The notes: generated by a model from the letters alone, not told the origin. Positions 51,541 through 60,535 are shown, numbered from the stretch's first letter. The stretch: 64,000 nucleotides of DNA from Chryseobacterium mulctrae (GCF_006175945.1 NZ_VAJL01000001.1:3915001-3979000), one strand, 5' to 3'. Numbers and translations: made by a program.

Positions 51541-51801
51541 ATGGGAATTTTAGCGTGGGTTATATTTGGATTGATCGTAGGAGCAATTGCAAAATTGATT
51601 ATGCCGGGAGATCAGAACGGTGGTTGGGTTATGACCATCATTTTGGGAATTGTTGGTGCATTGGTTGGAGGCTTCGTTGCCGGACTACTTGGGATCGGTG
51701 ACGATGGAAATCCATGGGATATCGGTACTATTGCAATATCTGTGATAGGTGCTATCATCGTGTTATTCATTTATGGAGCGTTAACCAGACGTAATCGATA
51801 A
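51541..51801 (+). CDS. GlsB/YeaQ/YmgE family stress membrane protein
   Basis: An 86-residue protein with three membrane helices and glycine-rich repeats (GLIVGAIAKLIMPGDQNGGW, LGIVGALVGGFVAGLLGI). This is the transglycosylase-associated (YeaQ/GlsB) family, induced in general stress. I start at the ATG at 51541, preceded by an AT-rich leader; upstream in-frame codons look non-coding. A strong terminator follows. Confidence 0.95.
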   Translation: MGILAWVIFGLIVGAIAKLIMPGDQNGGWVMTIILGIVGALVGGFVAGLLGIGDDGNPWDIGTIAISVIGAIIVLFIYGALTRRNR

Positions 51802-51824
51802 ACTCTTTACGACGCATTATTAAT

Positions 51825-51868
51825 TAAGGAAAGAATCCGTCTTATAACTGAGACGGATTCTTTCCTTA
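51825..51868 (+). terminator. Terminator of GlsB-like gene
   Basis: Eighteen-base perfect arms (TAAGGAAAGAATCCGTCT on the left) around TATAACTG. It starts 23 bp after the stop codon. The stem is long and flanked by AT-rich DNA on both sides. Confidence 0.88.
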
Positions 51869-52107
51869 GTAAAATAGTTAATTATTGCGCTATCTACGCT
51901 CAGATTTAGAATGATTAGTCCAACCTATTGTTCGAAGCTTGACATTTTGTCTTAATAAGAAAGCACAACTTCAATCCTAACAACTAAGTGCGTTTTACTG
52001 AATATTCCATTAATCTTTTTATCAATTTGTAATATGTAAGAATGAAACAAATGGAACTTTTATGAAAAGAACCCTTTTTTAATACTTTCTATTTTAGTTA
52101 AAAAAAA

Positions 52108-52443
52108 TTATTTCAGTTCGTTTAATTTCATTTCAACATCTTTGATAACTTCAGTTGTAGTAGATACTATTTGATCTTTATACTTATCAAAGTTATCCTT
52201 AACGCTATTCCCAACATTGGTAAAAGTTGATGAGATTGTGTCATATTGGTCTTTAACGGTATCGGAAACGGCAAGATATTTATTAGTGGCTTGGTCTTTA
52301 AGATCATTGGCTTTTGTTTTAATTTTTTTTCTAGTTTCAGCACCCTTTTCCGGAGCATACAATATTCCGATTATCACACCCGCTGCTAGACCCGTAACTA
52401 AAGGAGCTAAGATGCTCGCTGAATTGTTTTGTTTTGTCGACAT
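52108..52443 (-). CDS. YtxH-domain stress protein
   Basis: A 111-residue YtxH-like protein. A hydrophobic N-terminal segment (ILAPLVTGLAAGVIIGILYA) is followed by the typical PEKGAETRKKIK and a long charged helix. Members are membrane-anchored and induced under general stress. It lies between the GlsB gene and the second DUF892 module, in keeping with a stress cluster. Confidence 0.93.
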   Translation of the reverse strand: MSTKQNNSASILAPLVTGLAAGVIIGILYAPEKGAETRKKIKTKANDLKDQATNKYLAVSDTVKDQYDTISSTFTNVGNSVKDNFDKYKDQIVSTTTEVIKDVEMKLNELK

Positions 52444-52598
52444 GTTAAGTTTTTAAGGTTCGAATTTAAGTTATAAAACATGGTATTTATACAAGTTATA
52501 TACCAAGAGCCTTTCTGTTCAAAGTTTTTGGTAGTTGCGATAATTAATTGAGTATCTTTACACTAAACGAATCTATAAATAAATTTATAAAAAATAAT

Positions 52599-52903
52599 AT
52601 GAAATATAATTTATCGAAAATATTATTTGCTATCAATAATAAAACATTATAACAAATGATATAGTAGAGCTGTATTTAAATGATGATAATTCACTTCATT
52701 TCAAAATGGGTGAGATTACTTCTTCTGTTAGTAATACAAAACTTCAAAAAGTCCTTGATGATAATAATTCTGAAAATTATAATGATCAAAACGAGAATTC
52801 AGTAATCGAGATTTTGAGTAAGCATTTTGTAAATAAATTAATGATGTTGCAAGGGAAAAAAAAATTATTCTCTAATAAAATCGTCAGATTTTCACATTGT
52901 TAA
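52599..52903 (+). pseudogene. Possible frameshifted small gene
   Basis: An ATG at 52599 gives MKYNLSKILFAINNKTL and then a stop. Another frame, without a good start, continues NDIVELYLNDDNSLHFKMGE and reads on to a TAA at 52901 (KFVNKL-type text, QGKKKLFSNKIVRF). The two pieces together look like one small protein broken by an indel near 52650. An ATG at 52706 could start the last 65 residues. Confidence is low. Confidence 0.35.
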
Positions 52904-52935
52904 CAAAAAAGACCTGAATAAATCTATTCAAGTCT
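52904..52935 (-). terminator. Terminator of second DUF892 gene
   Basis: On the minus strand AGACTTGAATA pairs with TATTCAGGTCT (one wobble) around GATT and is followed by TTTTTTG. It is 27 bp after the stop. Confidence 0.82.
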
Positions 52936-52961
52936 AATTCTATAAATATATTAAAATTGTG

Positions 52962-53534
52962 TTATTCTTTAGAAGCTTCCAGATTTATTTCTGAAACTGC
53001 TAGTTTGGTTAAAAGAGTATCGCAATTTTTCTCTTCATCTAATGTCTGCTGAAGGATTTCCATCGCTTCTGTTTCACCTAACAATTCGCAATAAGAAATA
53101 AGTGTTCCGTAAGATGCTATCTCATAATGCTCTACTTTTTGAGCAGCAGCAATGATTCCTGCATCTCTTACAGATCCCGGCTCAGTTTCTTCCATGATAC
53201 TTTCACCTTCCTTGATTAATCCCTCCATTGCATCACATTTTTCAGCTTTTGCTTTTTCTCCTAACGCTTCAAATATCTGTTCCAGACGATTAATTTGTTC
53301 GTCCGTCTCATTTTTGTGATTATTAATTGAATCTTTAAGTTTGGTAGAAGTAGCATTTTTTTCCATTTTTACCAAAGCTTTAGATAAATGCTTCTCAGCC
53401 CAATAAATGTCTTTCAATCCATCTACTAAAAACTCTCTCAAGTTTTCTGCTGCATCACTTGATGGTTTTGTTTGACCCTTTGCAGTTTTTGTTTCTTTTG
53501 TGTCTGTAGTTTTAGACTGTTTTGAAGTTGCCAT
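52962..53534 (-). CDS. DUF892 ferritin-like stress protein, copy 2
   Basis: A 190-residue paralogue of the protein at 45463-46065. The ferritin-like domain is nearly identical (DAAENLREFLVDGLKDIYWA, KVEHYEIASYGTLISYC), while the Lys/Thr-rich N terminus is shorter. Expected role as in copy 1. It lies 111 bp downstream of the second Crp gene. Confidence 0.92.
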   Translation of the reverse strand: MATSKQSKTTDTKETKTAKGQTKPSSDAAENLREFLVDGLKDIYWAEKHLSKALVKMEKNATSTKLKDSINNHKNETDEQINRLEQIFEALGEKAKAEKCDAMEGLIKEGESIMEETEPGSVRDAGIIAAAQKVEHYEIASYGTLISYCELLGETEAMEILQQTLDEEKNCDTLLTKLAVSEINLEASKE

Positions 53535-53645
53535 AATAATATTTAATTTGGTTTGTCAATTTAATACTAAAATCAAGCCATGATGGATAAGTTAAATTGC
53601 TTTAAAAATTGCGAGTAATAAAAATATTACTATTTCGATCTACAT

Positions 53646-54242
53646 TTAAAACATGATTTTACGATTTTTAATCTGGAGCTTTTTTTCTCGCTCCAATCTT
53701 TTAATTGTTCTGATGGTAGTTTCAAGGCAAAGCCCTGTGAGTGAAGCCAATTGTTGTCGTGTAACAGGTACTTCAAATGTATAGCGTGCTTGATTTTCTT
53801 GCTCCTTTTTCATCATTTCGATTACCTCTGTTAATCTTTCTGCTGCATTATGACTCGATATTTTTTGCATAAGAACAGATTTTCGGTAAAGTCGCTCTGC
53901 GAGTGATTTACAAATATCCATGTAGATTTCAGGATTAACAGCTAAATAGGATAGTAAAGAAGTTTTACAAACTCTAATGACAATACAACGAGTTAAGGCA
54001 ATAGCATTCATTGGATACTCTTTTTCGGTAAAAAGCATTGATTCACCAACTGCATCTTTAGAAGTTAGTATATTTTGAATGAATTCTTTACCGTCAGTGC
54101 TGTAATTGTTTAGTTTTACATAGCCTGTTACTACCTGATAGTAGAACTGTGGGCTCCCGTTTTCACGGAAGATATAATCTCCGGGATTATAATTTTCTTC
54201 TGTCGCTCCCATGGAGTGCAGAATTTCTTCTTTTATAGACAT
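53646..54242 (-). CDS. Crp/Fnr-family regulator, copy 2
   Basis: A 198-residue paralogue of the regulator at 46333-46935, with the same start (SIKEEILHSMGATEENYNPG) and the same HTH (VTRQQLASLTGLCLETTIRT). The effector-domain changes (KLNNYSTDGKEFIQNILTSK) are minor. It is upstream of the second DUF892 gene and probably controls it. Confidence 0.93.
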   Translation of the reverse strand: MSIKEEILHSMGATEENYNPGDYIFRENGSPQFYYQVVTGYVKLNNYSTDGKEFIQNILTSKDAVGESMLFTEKEYPMNAIALTRCIVIRVCKTSLLSYLAVNPEIYMDICKSLAERLYRKSVLMQKISSHNAAERLTEVIEMMKKEQENQARYTFEVPVTRQQLASLTGLCLETTIRTIKRLEREKKLQIKNRKIMF

Positions 54243-54665
54243 AATATAATATTTTATGGTTGGTGTAGCTGAAATTGATATATAATCTGTAATTAGATCA
54301 TCAGATTAGTACGGTGATCGTAGCGTGCTGTATGTTACCGAATGGTGATGGCAACAATCTAAAGAGAATTTATCAAGTGAGTCATGAAGATCAGGTGTGT
54401 TGTCTATTTCTTTTGTATGTACGAGAAGACTCCAATTATAAGATTGCTATTGCTCCTTAGTTAGATCGGAGACGAAATGTTAGATCGTTAACAACAAGTA
54501 TTTCATAAAAATACATAATTACATTAAGTAGTTATATGTTTCAAATCATAATGTGAATTATTTAATTTGAAAGTTTTTATGATGGTTTTGTAAATTAGCA
54601 TAAAACCGACTTTACACCGAATATCAATGATCAGTATATAATCTACAATATGTTGAATGAGCAAA
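54243..54665. promoter_or_regulatory. Conserved upstream region of Crp/DUF892 module, copy 2
   Basis: Counterpart of 46936-47340. The shared blocks TTAGTTAGATCGGAGACGA, TCGTTAACAACAA and AGTATATAATCTACA keep the same order. Similarity fades just before the plus-strand gene that follows, so the duplication included about 420 bp of upstream DNA. Confidence 0.55.
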
Positions 54666-54686
54666 AAAAATTAAACAATAAATAAT

Positions 54687-54869
54687 ATGAAAATAGTAAT
54701 AAATGATATAATTTATTTTAGAGAATTAAACGAACATATGCTAAAAAATTTAATGGATGATTTTAATACTTCTCAATTTTTGATTGTGAAAAAGAGTGTT
54801 ATTCATGATACATTCAATGAAGATACCGCAGGAGTATTTAATTTATATTTAAAGCCTGTTTTTGACTAA
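54687..54869 (+). CDS. Hypothetical 60-residue protein
   Basis: A short protein beginning MKIVINDIIYFRELNEHM, without membrane segments or known motifs. Its stop lies 19 bp before the start of the next gene, so they could form a pair. It is of low certainty because of its length. Confidence 0.45.
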   Translation: MKIVINDIIYFRELNEHMLKNLMDDFNTSQFLIVKKSVIHDTFNEDTAGVFNLYLKPVFD

Positions 54870-54888
54870 TTCTAACAATTTATTAACT

Positions 54889-55488
54889 ATGGAACATGAG
54901 CAGCAATTACATTTGAAAGATTTTATTTTATCTACTCTTAGAGTATATGTTGATGACATTGGAACTGAAAAAGACACAGAAGAAAATTATCTTTCAATTT
55001 TTAAATCGATTCAAGATTATAAAGGCAAGGTAACAAGAGAAGACTTTAAAAAATTTCTTTCTGAAATTCAAAACGTTTTGCTATTTGAAAATGAAAATCA
55101 TTATAGAAAAAATGCCGGAAAATTTTTATTAGTTATTATTAAATTAAAAAGTACAATTGAATTCATAATTGGTCGGTGGAATGATTATTATAAAGAACTA
55201 ATGAATAATGTAAAAAAGAATCCGTTTCAAAACGATGAAATCGAAAACATTAAAAATTCACGCTTCTTTTACTTGTATTTTGATAAAAATAATGATGAGT
55301 TCGCTGATGTTCAAAAGATTGTAAGTAATAGAGAATTATTAGTAGGAGATATTTTAAATTTCAGTGAAAATAAATTATTGGAGAATCTGGAATTTATCTA
55401 TAAAACACCTCTATTTAAGATTGTAAAAAGAGAATATTCAGTAGAATTTGGCGAAATGGGATTACATGTAATACCCTATATTGAATAA
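54889..55488 (+). CDS. Hypothetical protein
   Basis: A 199-residue soluble, mainly helical and acidic protein of unknown family (SIFKSIQDYKGKVTREDFKK, IIKLKSTIEFIIGRWNDYYK). I start at the ATG at 54889; the longer TTG frame overlaps the preceding gene. It has a clean terminator immediately after its stop. No domain was recognised. Confidence 0.65.
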   Translation: MEHEQQLHLKDFILSTLRVYVDDIGTEKDTEENYLSIFKSIQDYKGKVTREDFKKFLSEIQNVLLFENENHYRKNAGKFLLVIIKLKSTIEFIIGRWNDYYKELMNNVKKNPFQNDEIENIKNSRFFYLYFDKNNDEFADVQKIVSNRELLVGDILNFSENKLLENLEFIYKTPLFKIVKREYSVEFGEMGLHVIPYIE

Positions 55489-55490
55489 AA

Positions 55491-55516
55491 AAAAAGTGCA
55501 TTTAATTGCACTTTTT
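55491..55516 (+). terminator. Terminator
   Basis: AAAAAGTGCA and TGCACTTTTT are perfect arms around TTTAAT, starting 3 bp after the stop of the hypothetical gene. Confidence 0.88.
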
Positions 55517-55588
55517 ACACCAAATCACCTACATATATCTTTTTCGAGGTGCAAATATATAACATTAACTCCAAAATATCAATGAATT

Positions 55589-56059
55589 ATGAATAGATCA
55601 TTATTTTTATATCTGCTTTTACTACCATTTTCATTAATAGCTCAAAACTCTGCAAAAGTTATAGGTATCAAAGATGGGGATACAATTTTAGTTCTACTTA
55701 TTGATAAATCTCAAAAGACGTTAAGATTAGCAGAGGTAGACTGTCCAGAAAGCGGACAACCATTCGGAAAAAATGCAAAGCAATATACAAGTGATCAGGT
55801 TTTTGGAAAGACTATTAAATTTATTCAAACAGATGTTGACAGATACGGAAGAACTATTGCAAAAGTTTATTATGACAACGAAAAATATTTATCTGAACAA
55901 ATCATTAGGGCAGGTTTAGGATGGTGGTACTTTAGGTATTCAGATAATAAAAAATTAGGTGATTTGGAAAATATTGCACGAAATAGAAAGATTGGATTAT
56001 GGAAAGATTCTAAAATGATTGCTCCGTGGCAGTTTAGAAAGTTTAAAAATTATAACTAA
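55589..56059 (+). CDS. Secreted thermonuclease-like protein
   Basis: A 156-residue staphylococcal-nuclease-fold protein with a signal peptide (cut near LIAQ). The fold motifs are VIGIKDGDTILV, the catalytic Arg in LRLAEVDCPE, and DRYGRTIAKVYYDN with the second Asp and Arg. The C-terminal GLGWWYFRY and APWQFRK match the family. It would degrade DNA or RNA outside or in the periplasm. It is its own unit with a terminator at 56115. Confidence 0.92.
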   Translation: MNRSLFLYLLLLPFSLIAQNSAKVIGIKDGDTILVLLIDKSQKTLRLAEVDCPESGQPFGKNAKQYTSDQVFGKTIKFIQTDVDRYGRTIAKVYYDNEKYLSEQIIRAGLGWWYFRYSDNKKLGDLENIARNRKIGLWKDSKMIAPWQFRKFKNYN

Positions 56060-56114
56060 TTCCTTATTTTGTGTGATTCTCATGGTTAACTGAGTTTCAT
56101 TGTTATTAGTTTTT

Positions 56115-56141
56115 AGTCCTCGAAAATGGCGGGGATTTTTT
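56115..56141 (+). terminator. Terminator of nuclease gene
   Basis: TCCTCG pairs with CGGGGA (one wobble) around a 7-nt loop and is followed by a T run. Confidence 0.65.
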
Positions 56142-56245
56142 ATTGTAAAAAAATTTAATTATGTCAAGTTCTGTCGTAGTGGGCATTTTGATTTGTTGCA
56201 GAAAACTTTAACAGGAAATCATAAATTAACTTATAAAAATCTGTC

Positions 56246-56257
56246 TAATTTTGTAGT
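56246..56257 (+). promoter_or_regulatory. -7 box directly before umuD
   Basis: TAATTTTG at 56246-56253 fits TAnnTTTG and ends only 4 bp before the GTG start of umuD. Transcription would begin at or next to the start codon, so the mRNA may be leaderless. Confidence 0.4.
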
Positions 56258-56719
56258 GTGAAAAGTCCAATTCAATTATTAAAATTAACAGATGATGATA
56301 ATATTATTATCCCTGTTCTCCCAGCCAAAGTAAAAGCAGGTGGTTACGGAAGTTTTGAAAGTCCGGCACTTGATTTTCCTGAAGATACAATAGATCTTCT
56401 AAAGCTTCTAATAAAAGATAAAGAAACAGTTTTTTTTGCCTTTGTAACAGGGGATTCCCTTAATGGAATAGGAATATTTGATGGGGATATTTTAATAATT
56501 CAAAAAGGAATGTTACCCAAAGAAAATGATGTTATCATTGTTTTTTTAGATGGTGAATTTTATGTAAAAAAATACAGACCAAGTTTCAAAGAAAATTCAT
56601 CTAGTCTCGAAAGTATTATATTAAAATCTGAAAATCCTGAGTATTTGGATTTATTTATTTCTTCTGATTCCGATTTTACATATTGGGGTAAATCAACATG
56701 GAACCTGCATAGATTATAA
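56258..56719 (+). CDS. umuD: UmuD-like S24 peptidase, SOS mutagenesis subunit
   Basis: A 153-residue LexA/UmuD-type self-cleaving protein without a DNA-binding domain. The nucleophile Ser is in FVTGDSLNGIGIFDGD, and the general-base Lys in GEFYVKKY. The cleavage region is near VKAGGYGSF. It starts at a GTG and ends 2 bp before umuC, with which it forms DNA polymerase V. It is probably SOS-induced, but no operator was recognised. Confidence 0.93.
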   Translation: MKSPIQLLKLTDDDNIIIPVLPAKVKAGGYGSFESPALDFPEDTIDLLKLLIKDKETVFFAFVTGDSLNGIGIFDGDILIIQKGMLPKENDVIIVFLDGEFYVKKYRPSFKENSSSLESIILKSENPEYLDLFISSDSDFTYWGKSTWNLHRL

Positions 56720-56721
56720 TA

Positions 56722-57987
56722 ATGTACGGATTAATTGACGGAAATAATTTTTATGCTAGTTGCGAACGCATTTTCCGTCCCGATCTGCGGGATAAACCTG
56801 TTATTGTACTATCCAATAATGATGGTTGCGCTATTGCCCGGAGTGCTGAAGCTAAAGCTCTCGGTATTAAAATGGGGGCTCCTGCCTTTCAAATAGAAGA
56901 TATAATCAAAAAATATAACGTAGCAGTATTTTCTGCAAACTTCGTTTTATATGGCGATATCTCCAATCGAATTGTCAATATCAGCCGTAGATACTGCCGA
57001 GATATTGAAGTTTACAGCGTGGACGAATCTTTTCTTGATTTTCATGGATATGAATATTTAAATCTAAAAGATCATTGCAACGACCTTAGAAATACTGTTT
57101 TTAATGGTTTGGATATTCCTTGTAGCATTGGACTTGCACCAACTAAAACTTTGGCTAAAGTTGCCAATAAGATAGTTAAAAAACACTCTAATGAGTTAGG
57201 ACACACTTACGTTATTGATTCTCAAAACAAGATAGAAAAAGCTTTGAAATGGCTACCATTAGAGGACGTTTGGGGTATAGGAAGAAGATACGCAGACAGA
57301 TTTTCAAGAATCGGAGTAAAAAAAGCTTGGGATTTTACTCAATTGCCAGAAGCTTATTTACAAAAGGAAATGGGAATTTATGGTTTGAGAATGCACAAGG
57401 AGTTGCGGGGAATCCCTCAATATGAACTTTCCGAACATAAGCCAAAAAAAGGCATCGGTACAAGCAGAACTTTTGACAAAAGAACCGATAATTTAGAAGT
57501 TCTGAAGGAACGAGTGTCAACATTCGCATTTAAATGCTCAGAAAAATTACGCAAACAGAATTCTTGTTGTAATTTCATTACTATTTTTATTACTACAGAT
57601 CGTTTCAAGCTTGATTTAAAGCAGTACAGCAACTCAATTACAATAGCGTTACCAAATCCATCAAGTTCTGCAATTGAATTGTCTGCAATGGCATTAAAAG
57701 GATTGGAAAAAATTTACTTACCTTTTTTTCAATATAAAAAAGCTGGCGTGATGCTCACAGAATTTGTGCCGGACACCGAAAGAATGACAAGCTTATTTGA
57801 TGAAGATTTTCACGAAAAGCACAAGCCTATAATGACTGTAATTGACCGAATGAACAAAAGATTAGGTGCTGATAAAATAAAATTAGGCTCTATGGACGTG
57901 CAAAAGACATGGAAAATGAATCAGAAAAATTTATCTCCAAGACGTACAACAGATATAAATCAACTTTTAAGAGTGAAGGCATTGTAA
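56722..57987 (+). CDS. umuC: UmuC, Y-family translesion DNA polymerase
   Basis: A 421-residue Y-family polymerase. The palm motifs are LIDGNNFYASCER (first Asp) and YSVDESFLDF (Asp-Glu pair). The helix-hairpin-helix region is LEDVWGIGRRYADRFSRIGV, followed by a little-finger domain and a UmuC-specific C terminus. Length is full. It is translationally coupled to umuD and gives error-prone lesion bypass. UmuDC pairs are frequent on plasmids and ICEs. Confidence 0.96.
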   Translation: MYGLIDGNNFYASCERIFRPDLRDKPVIVLSNNDGCAIARSAEAKALGIKMGAPAFQIEDIIKKYNVAVFSANFVLYGDISNRIVNISRRYCRDIEVYSVDESFLDFHGYEYLNLKDHCNDLRNTVFNGLDIPCSIGLAPTKTLAKVANKIVKKHSNELGHTYVIDSQNKIEKALKWLPLEDVWGIGRRYADRFSRIGVKKAWDFTQLPEAYLQKEMGIYGLRMHKELRGIPQYELSEHKPKKGIGTSRTFDKRTDNLEVLKERVSTFAFKCSEKLRKQNSCCNFITIFITTDRFKLDLKQYSNSITIALPNPSSSAIELSAMALKGLEKIYLPFFQYKKAGVMLTEFVPDTERMTSLFDEDFHEKHKPIMTVIDRMNKRLGADKIKLGSMDVQKTWKMNQKNLSPRRTTDINQLLRVKAL

Positions 57988-58068
57988 ATTTCATATCTTT
58001 TTGATATTTAAGTACAGATACAAATAAGCACAATTTTTGCACATTCATTTTGTCTAAATAATTAGAAA

Positions 58069-58692
58069 ATGTGCTATAATTTTAATTCCAAAGGTGTAGA
58101 TCTTAAAAAGGCAATTACTGATTTTGATGCAGAAGAAGCTGATACTTCTAATTTCAGTATAGGATTAATCAATGCTTTTGCAAAACAGACGAAACCAACA
58201 ATTCCGGCAATTGTTAATCATAACGGCATTGTCCTGATGCCTACATATTGGGGTATTAAAGAAATAAAAAAATATCCTACCTCTGGTTTAAATTTAACAT
58301 CTGAAAAAACATATCGGGATTATAAAAATATTCAAAAGAATAGATGTTTAATTCCTGCAACTTCATATTATGAAGGAAAAAAGGTGATTTTACCGACAAA
58401 TAAATCAGGTTCCCAAAAGCACGAAATGTTTTGGAAAGATCACACTCAATTTTATATTGCCGGATTTTATGATTTTTGGTCAGATGGTAATATTGGTTTT
58501 GGACTTGTAACGACAGAACCAAATGAAGTACAGGCGCCAATTCATGACAGAATGATCATTACGTTAGATAAAAAAATGGGAAGAGAATTTTTAAATCAAA
58601 AACCAATTGAAGAATTTCAATTTCCTAATTTCTCGCCAAATCTTGATTTTCTAAATTTAGAACCGGAGAAAACTCCACAAACACTTTTTTGA
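58069..58692 (+). CDS. SRAP domain protein (HMCES/YedK-like)
   Basis: A 207-residue SOS-response-associated peptidase. Cys2 (MCYNF), which forms a thiazolidine crosslink with abasic sites in single-stranded DNA, is present. Other active-site pieces are RCLIPATSYYEG (with Glu) and the His in APIHDRMI. It is 81 bp downstream of umuC, so the region is a damage-tolerance cluster. It ends 1 bp before the next gene. Confidence 0.93.
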   Translation: MCYNFNSKGVDLKKAITDFDAEEADTSNFSIGLINAFAKQTKPTIPAIVNHNGIVLMPTYWGIKEIKKYPTSGLNLTSEKTYRDYKNIQKNRCLIPATSYYEGKKVILPTNKSGSQKHEMFWKDHTQFYIAGFYDFWSDGNIGFGLVTTEPNEVQAPIHDRMIITLDKKMGREFLNQKPIEEFQFPNFSPNLDFLNLEPEKTPQTLF

Positions 58693-58693
58693 T

Positions 58694-59059
58694 ATGAGCA
58701 TACAAGATACAGAACAAGTGATAATGAATATCACTATTGATATGGCTGAAGATCCAGAAGGAGTTTACAATGATGTGATGGAACTCATTCGTGAAGAAGC
58801 GATTGAAAAAAAAATTGAATATGATGGTTATTATCGTATTAAATGGGAAGAAGAAGCTGAAAATGTAATGACCTTCGATAAAGAATATTTTGAAAACAAA
58901 GAACGGAGAGATTTATATGTTTTCAAGGCTGCTTTGGATGATAAAGAAATATTTCAATTATTGCATTATATTTGGAACTTAGCAAAAGGCGAAGATCTTC
59001 AGGAAAATATATTACATCGTGAAATATATCTTTTAGAAGAAAAAGGAGTTAAATTTTAA
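58694..59059 (+). CDS. Hypothetical protein, paralogue 1
   Basis: A 121-residue acidic protein of unknown function. Phrases such as KKIEYDGYYRIKWEEEAE and RRDLYVFKAALDDKEIFQLL recur in changed form in the next protein, so the two are paralogues. It begins 1 bp after the SRAP stop and probably belongs to the same operon. Confidence 0.7.
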   Translation: MSIQDTEQVIMNITIDMAEDPEGVYNDVMELIREEAIEKKIEYDGYYRIKWEEEAENVMTFDKEYFENKERRDLYVFKAALDDKEIFQLLHYIWNLAKGEDLQENILHREIYLLEEKGVKF

Positions 59060-59061
59060 TT

Positions 59062-59487
59062 ATGGAATTTTTTCAAGCTATACAAAGCAAAGAGCAGGTT
59101 TTAAAAATGATCAAAGAAATAATTGATGATTATAAAAATGATGATGGTAATTTAGAAGGAGAGTACGAAAACGAGACAGTATATGATAGTGCAATTTGGA
59201 TTTTGCAGGAATTCGCAGAGTTCAAAAAAATAGAATACAAAGGCTATTTTAGAACAAAGTACGAAAAAGACTCAGAATTTCAACGAATATTAGGACGTAC
59301 AAATTTTGAGGAACAGACTAATAAAAGAGAACTTTATGTTTTTATGTCTGCACAGGATGATTCAGAAATATTTGATATTCTAAAGTTCGTTTATGAACTT
59401 ACGCATAAATCAATTCTTGACGATTTGCAATTGTTCGAAATGATTTATAAAATCAACTCAAAAGGATTTCTTTTTGAACGTTATTAA
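59062..59487 (+). CDS. Hypothetical protein, paralogue 2
   Basis: A 141-residue acidic protein. FKKIEYKGYFRTKYEKDSEF and KRELYVFMSAQDDSEIFDIL correspond to the motifs of paralogue 1, which starts 368 bp upstream. It begins 2 bp after that gene, so translation is coupled. The function is unknown. The pair may have arisen by tandem duplication. Confidence 0.7.
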   Translation: MEFFQAIQSKEQVLKMIKEIIDDYKNDDGNLEGEYENETVYDSAIWILQEFAEFKKIEYKGYFRTKYEKDSEFQRILGRTNFEEQTNKRELYVFMSAQDDSEIFDILKFVYELTHKSILDDLQLFEMIYKINSKGFLFERY

Positions 59488-59759
59488 AATTTAACGTCTC
59501 TGTTAAATAATGATTTAAATAAATGTGTTTTTTCTTCATCTTCTAATTCATATATAAAAGCTAACATATCTGCACCATTTTCTGGAAATGTCATTCTAAC
59601 TTTTTCAAATAAATTCCAATAATATTCCGCTCCCTTTTCTGAATCTTTAAAAGTAGCATCAATATCACTCTTAGACCATCCCAAACAGAATGATGACAAA
59701 GTGTGAAGTATACCAGCACCTGTATGGTAATATCTTTTTTCTTCAGATTCATTTTCCAT
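59484..59759 (-). CDS. Hypothetical 91-residue protein
   Basis: A small soluble protein (YYHTGAGILHTLSSFCLGWS, YYWNLFEKVRMTFPENGADM) on the minus strand, overlapping the end of the previous gene by 4 bases. No family is known. The composition is protein-like, and an ATG at 59759 fits. Confidence 0.55.
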   Translation of the reverse strand: MENESEEKRYYHTGAGILHTLSSFCLGWSKSDIDATFKDSEKGAEYYWNLFEKVRMTFPENGADMLAFIYELEDEEKTHLFKSLFNRDVKF

Positions 59760-60275
59760 AACTCAAATTTACTAATTATTTTAATCAGATTAGTTTCAGT
59801 TAGCAACATTTATAGGGCGTTTCCCAAAGGTCGGACTTTCCACACTCAATCTTTTTTATTAGTCAATTTCAAATGACTTTTTATTTGTTTTTTCCGACTA
59901 TAAAAAAAGGATTTCAAACAGTTGCTCCAATCCCTAACGCTTTTACACGATTACGCATAATCCCATGCAGAGAGAACCGGAAATAAAAATAAAAATTGGA
60001 AGCTTCAGAGAAGCACCCAATTTGTTATTTTATTTTAATCGGCTCAATTCCCAACAGCCCATAAAAAATAAAGTTTCCGTTCCGCTTGCGTGGAACTGTT
60101 CCGCAAGCTTGAACAGATCCACCGCTTCACTCCAACATTATTTTTTTCCATCCATTGAGCCTGTAAAATATTTCCAATTCTTCTCGGAATGCTTTGAAGA
60201 TGGAATATCCGAGCAAACCCGAAAAAAATAACCTTGCGATGTATATTAGCAGAACAACAACAAAATAGAATTGTT
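59760..60275. other. Non-coding region with 22-bp repeat
   Basis: About 515 bp without a credible gene. A 22-bp sequence at 59884-59905 (it reads TTTG, six T, CCGACTATAAAA) recurs at 62921-62942. A GC-rich inverted segment lies at about 60070-60110 (TTCCGCTTGCG and GCAAGC). Open frames here are low quality. Confidence 0.5.
59884..59905 (+). repeat. 22-bp direct repeat, left copy
   Basis: Identical to 62921-62942 in the same orientation. The two copies bracket a 3.0-kb segment that contains ardC and three small genes. Confidence 0.75.
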
Positions 60276-60509
60276 ATGATTATAGAATTTTTTATTTTGG
60301 GTAAAGTTTACCCTGCAAGAGTTAGAAGAGTAAAAGGTATACTAAAGCTCTTTTTTAGTACAGACAGCGAATTTCATAATATACATGGATTTGACCTGCC
60401 TTGTTACTGCTGTGGAAATATTAAGCACAGATGGAGAAGTTTAAGTCAAAAAAAAATTGATATTCTCAACAGGAAATATTCTGATGCAGTAATTTTCCCA
60501 AAGAACTAA
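60276..60509 (+). CDS. Hypothetical 77-residue protein
   Basis: A small basic protein (KVYPARVRRVKGILKLFFST) with a Cys pair in LPCYCCGNIKHRW. I start at the ATG at 60276; the longer frame to 60234 has no support. It is followed by a terminator. The family is unknown; the context is the ArdC segment. Confidence 0.5.
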   Translation: MIIEFFILGKVYPARVRRVKGILKLFFSTDSEFHNIHGFDLPCYCCGNIKHRWRSLSQKKIDILNRKYSDAVIFPKN

Positions 60510-60511
60510 AG

Positions 60512-60535
60512 AAAAGCCTCAATTAAGAGGCTTTT
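60512..60535 (+). terminator. Terminator
   Basis: AAAAGCCTC and GAGGCTTTT around AATTAA, followed by T residues, just after the stop of the 77-residue gene. Confidence 0.88.

Noticed and set aside
59965..60231. 88-codon plus-strand frame
   Set aside because: Crosses an inverted GC-rich repeat and lacks protein-like periodicity.
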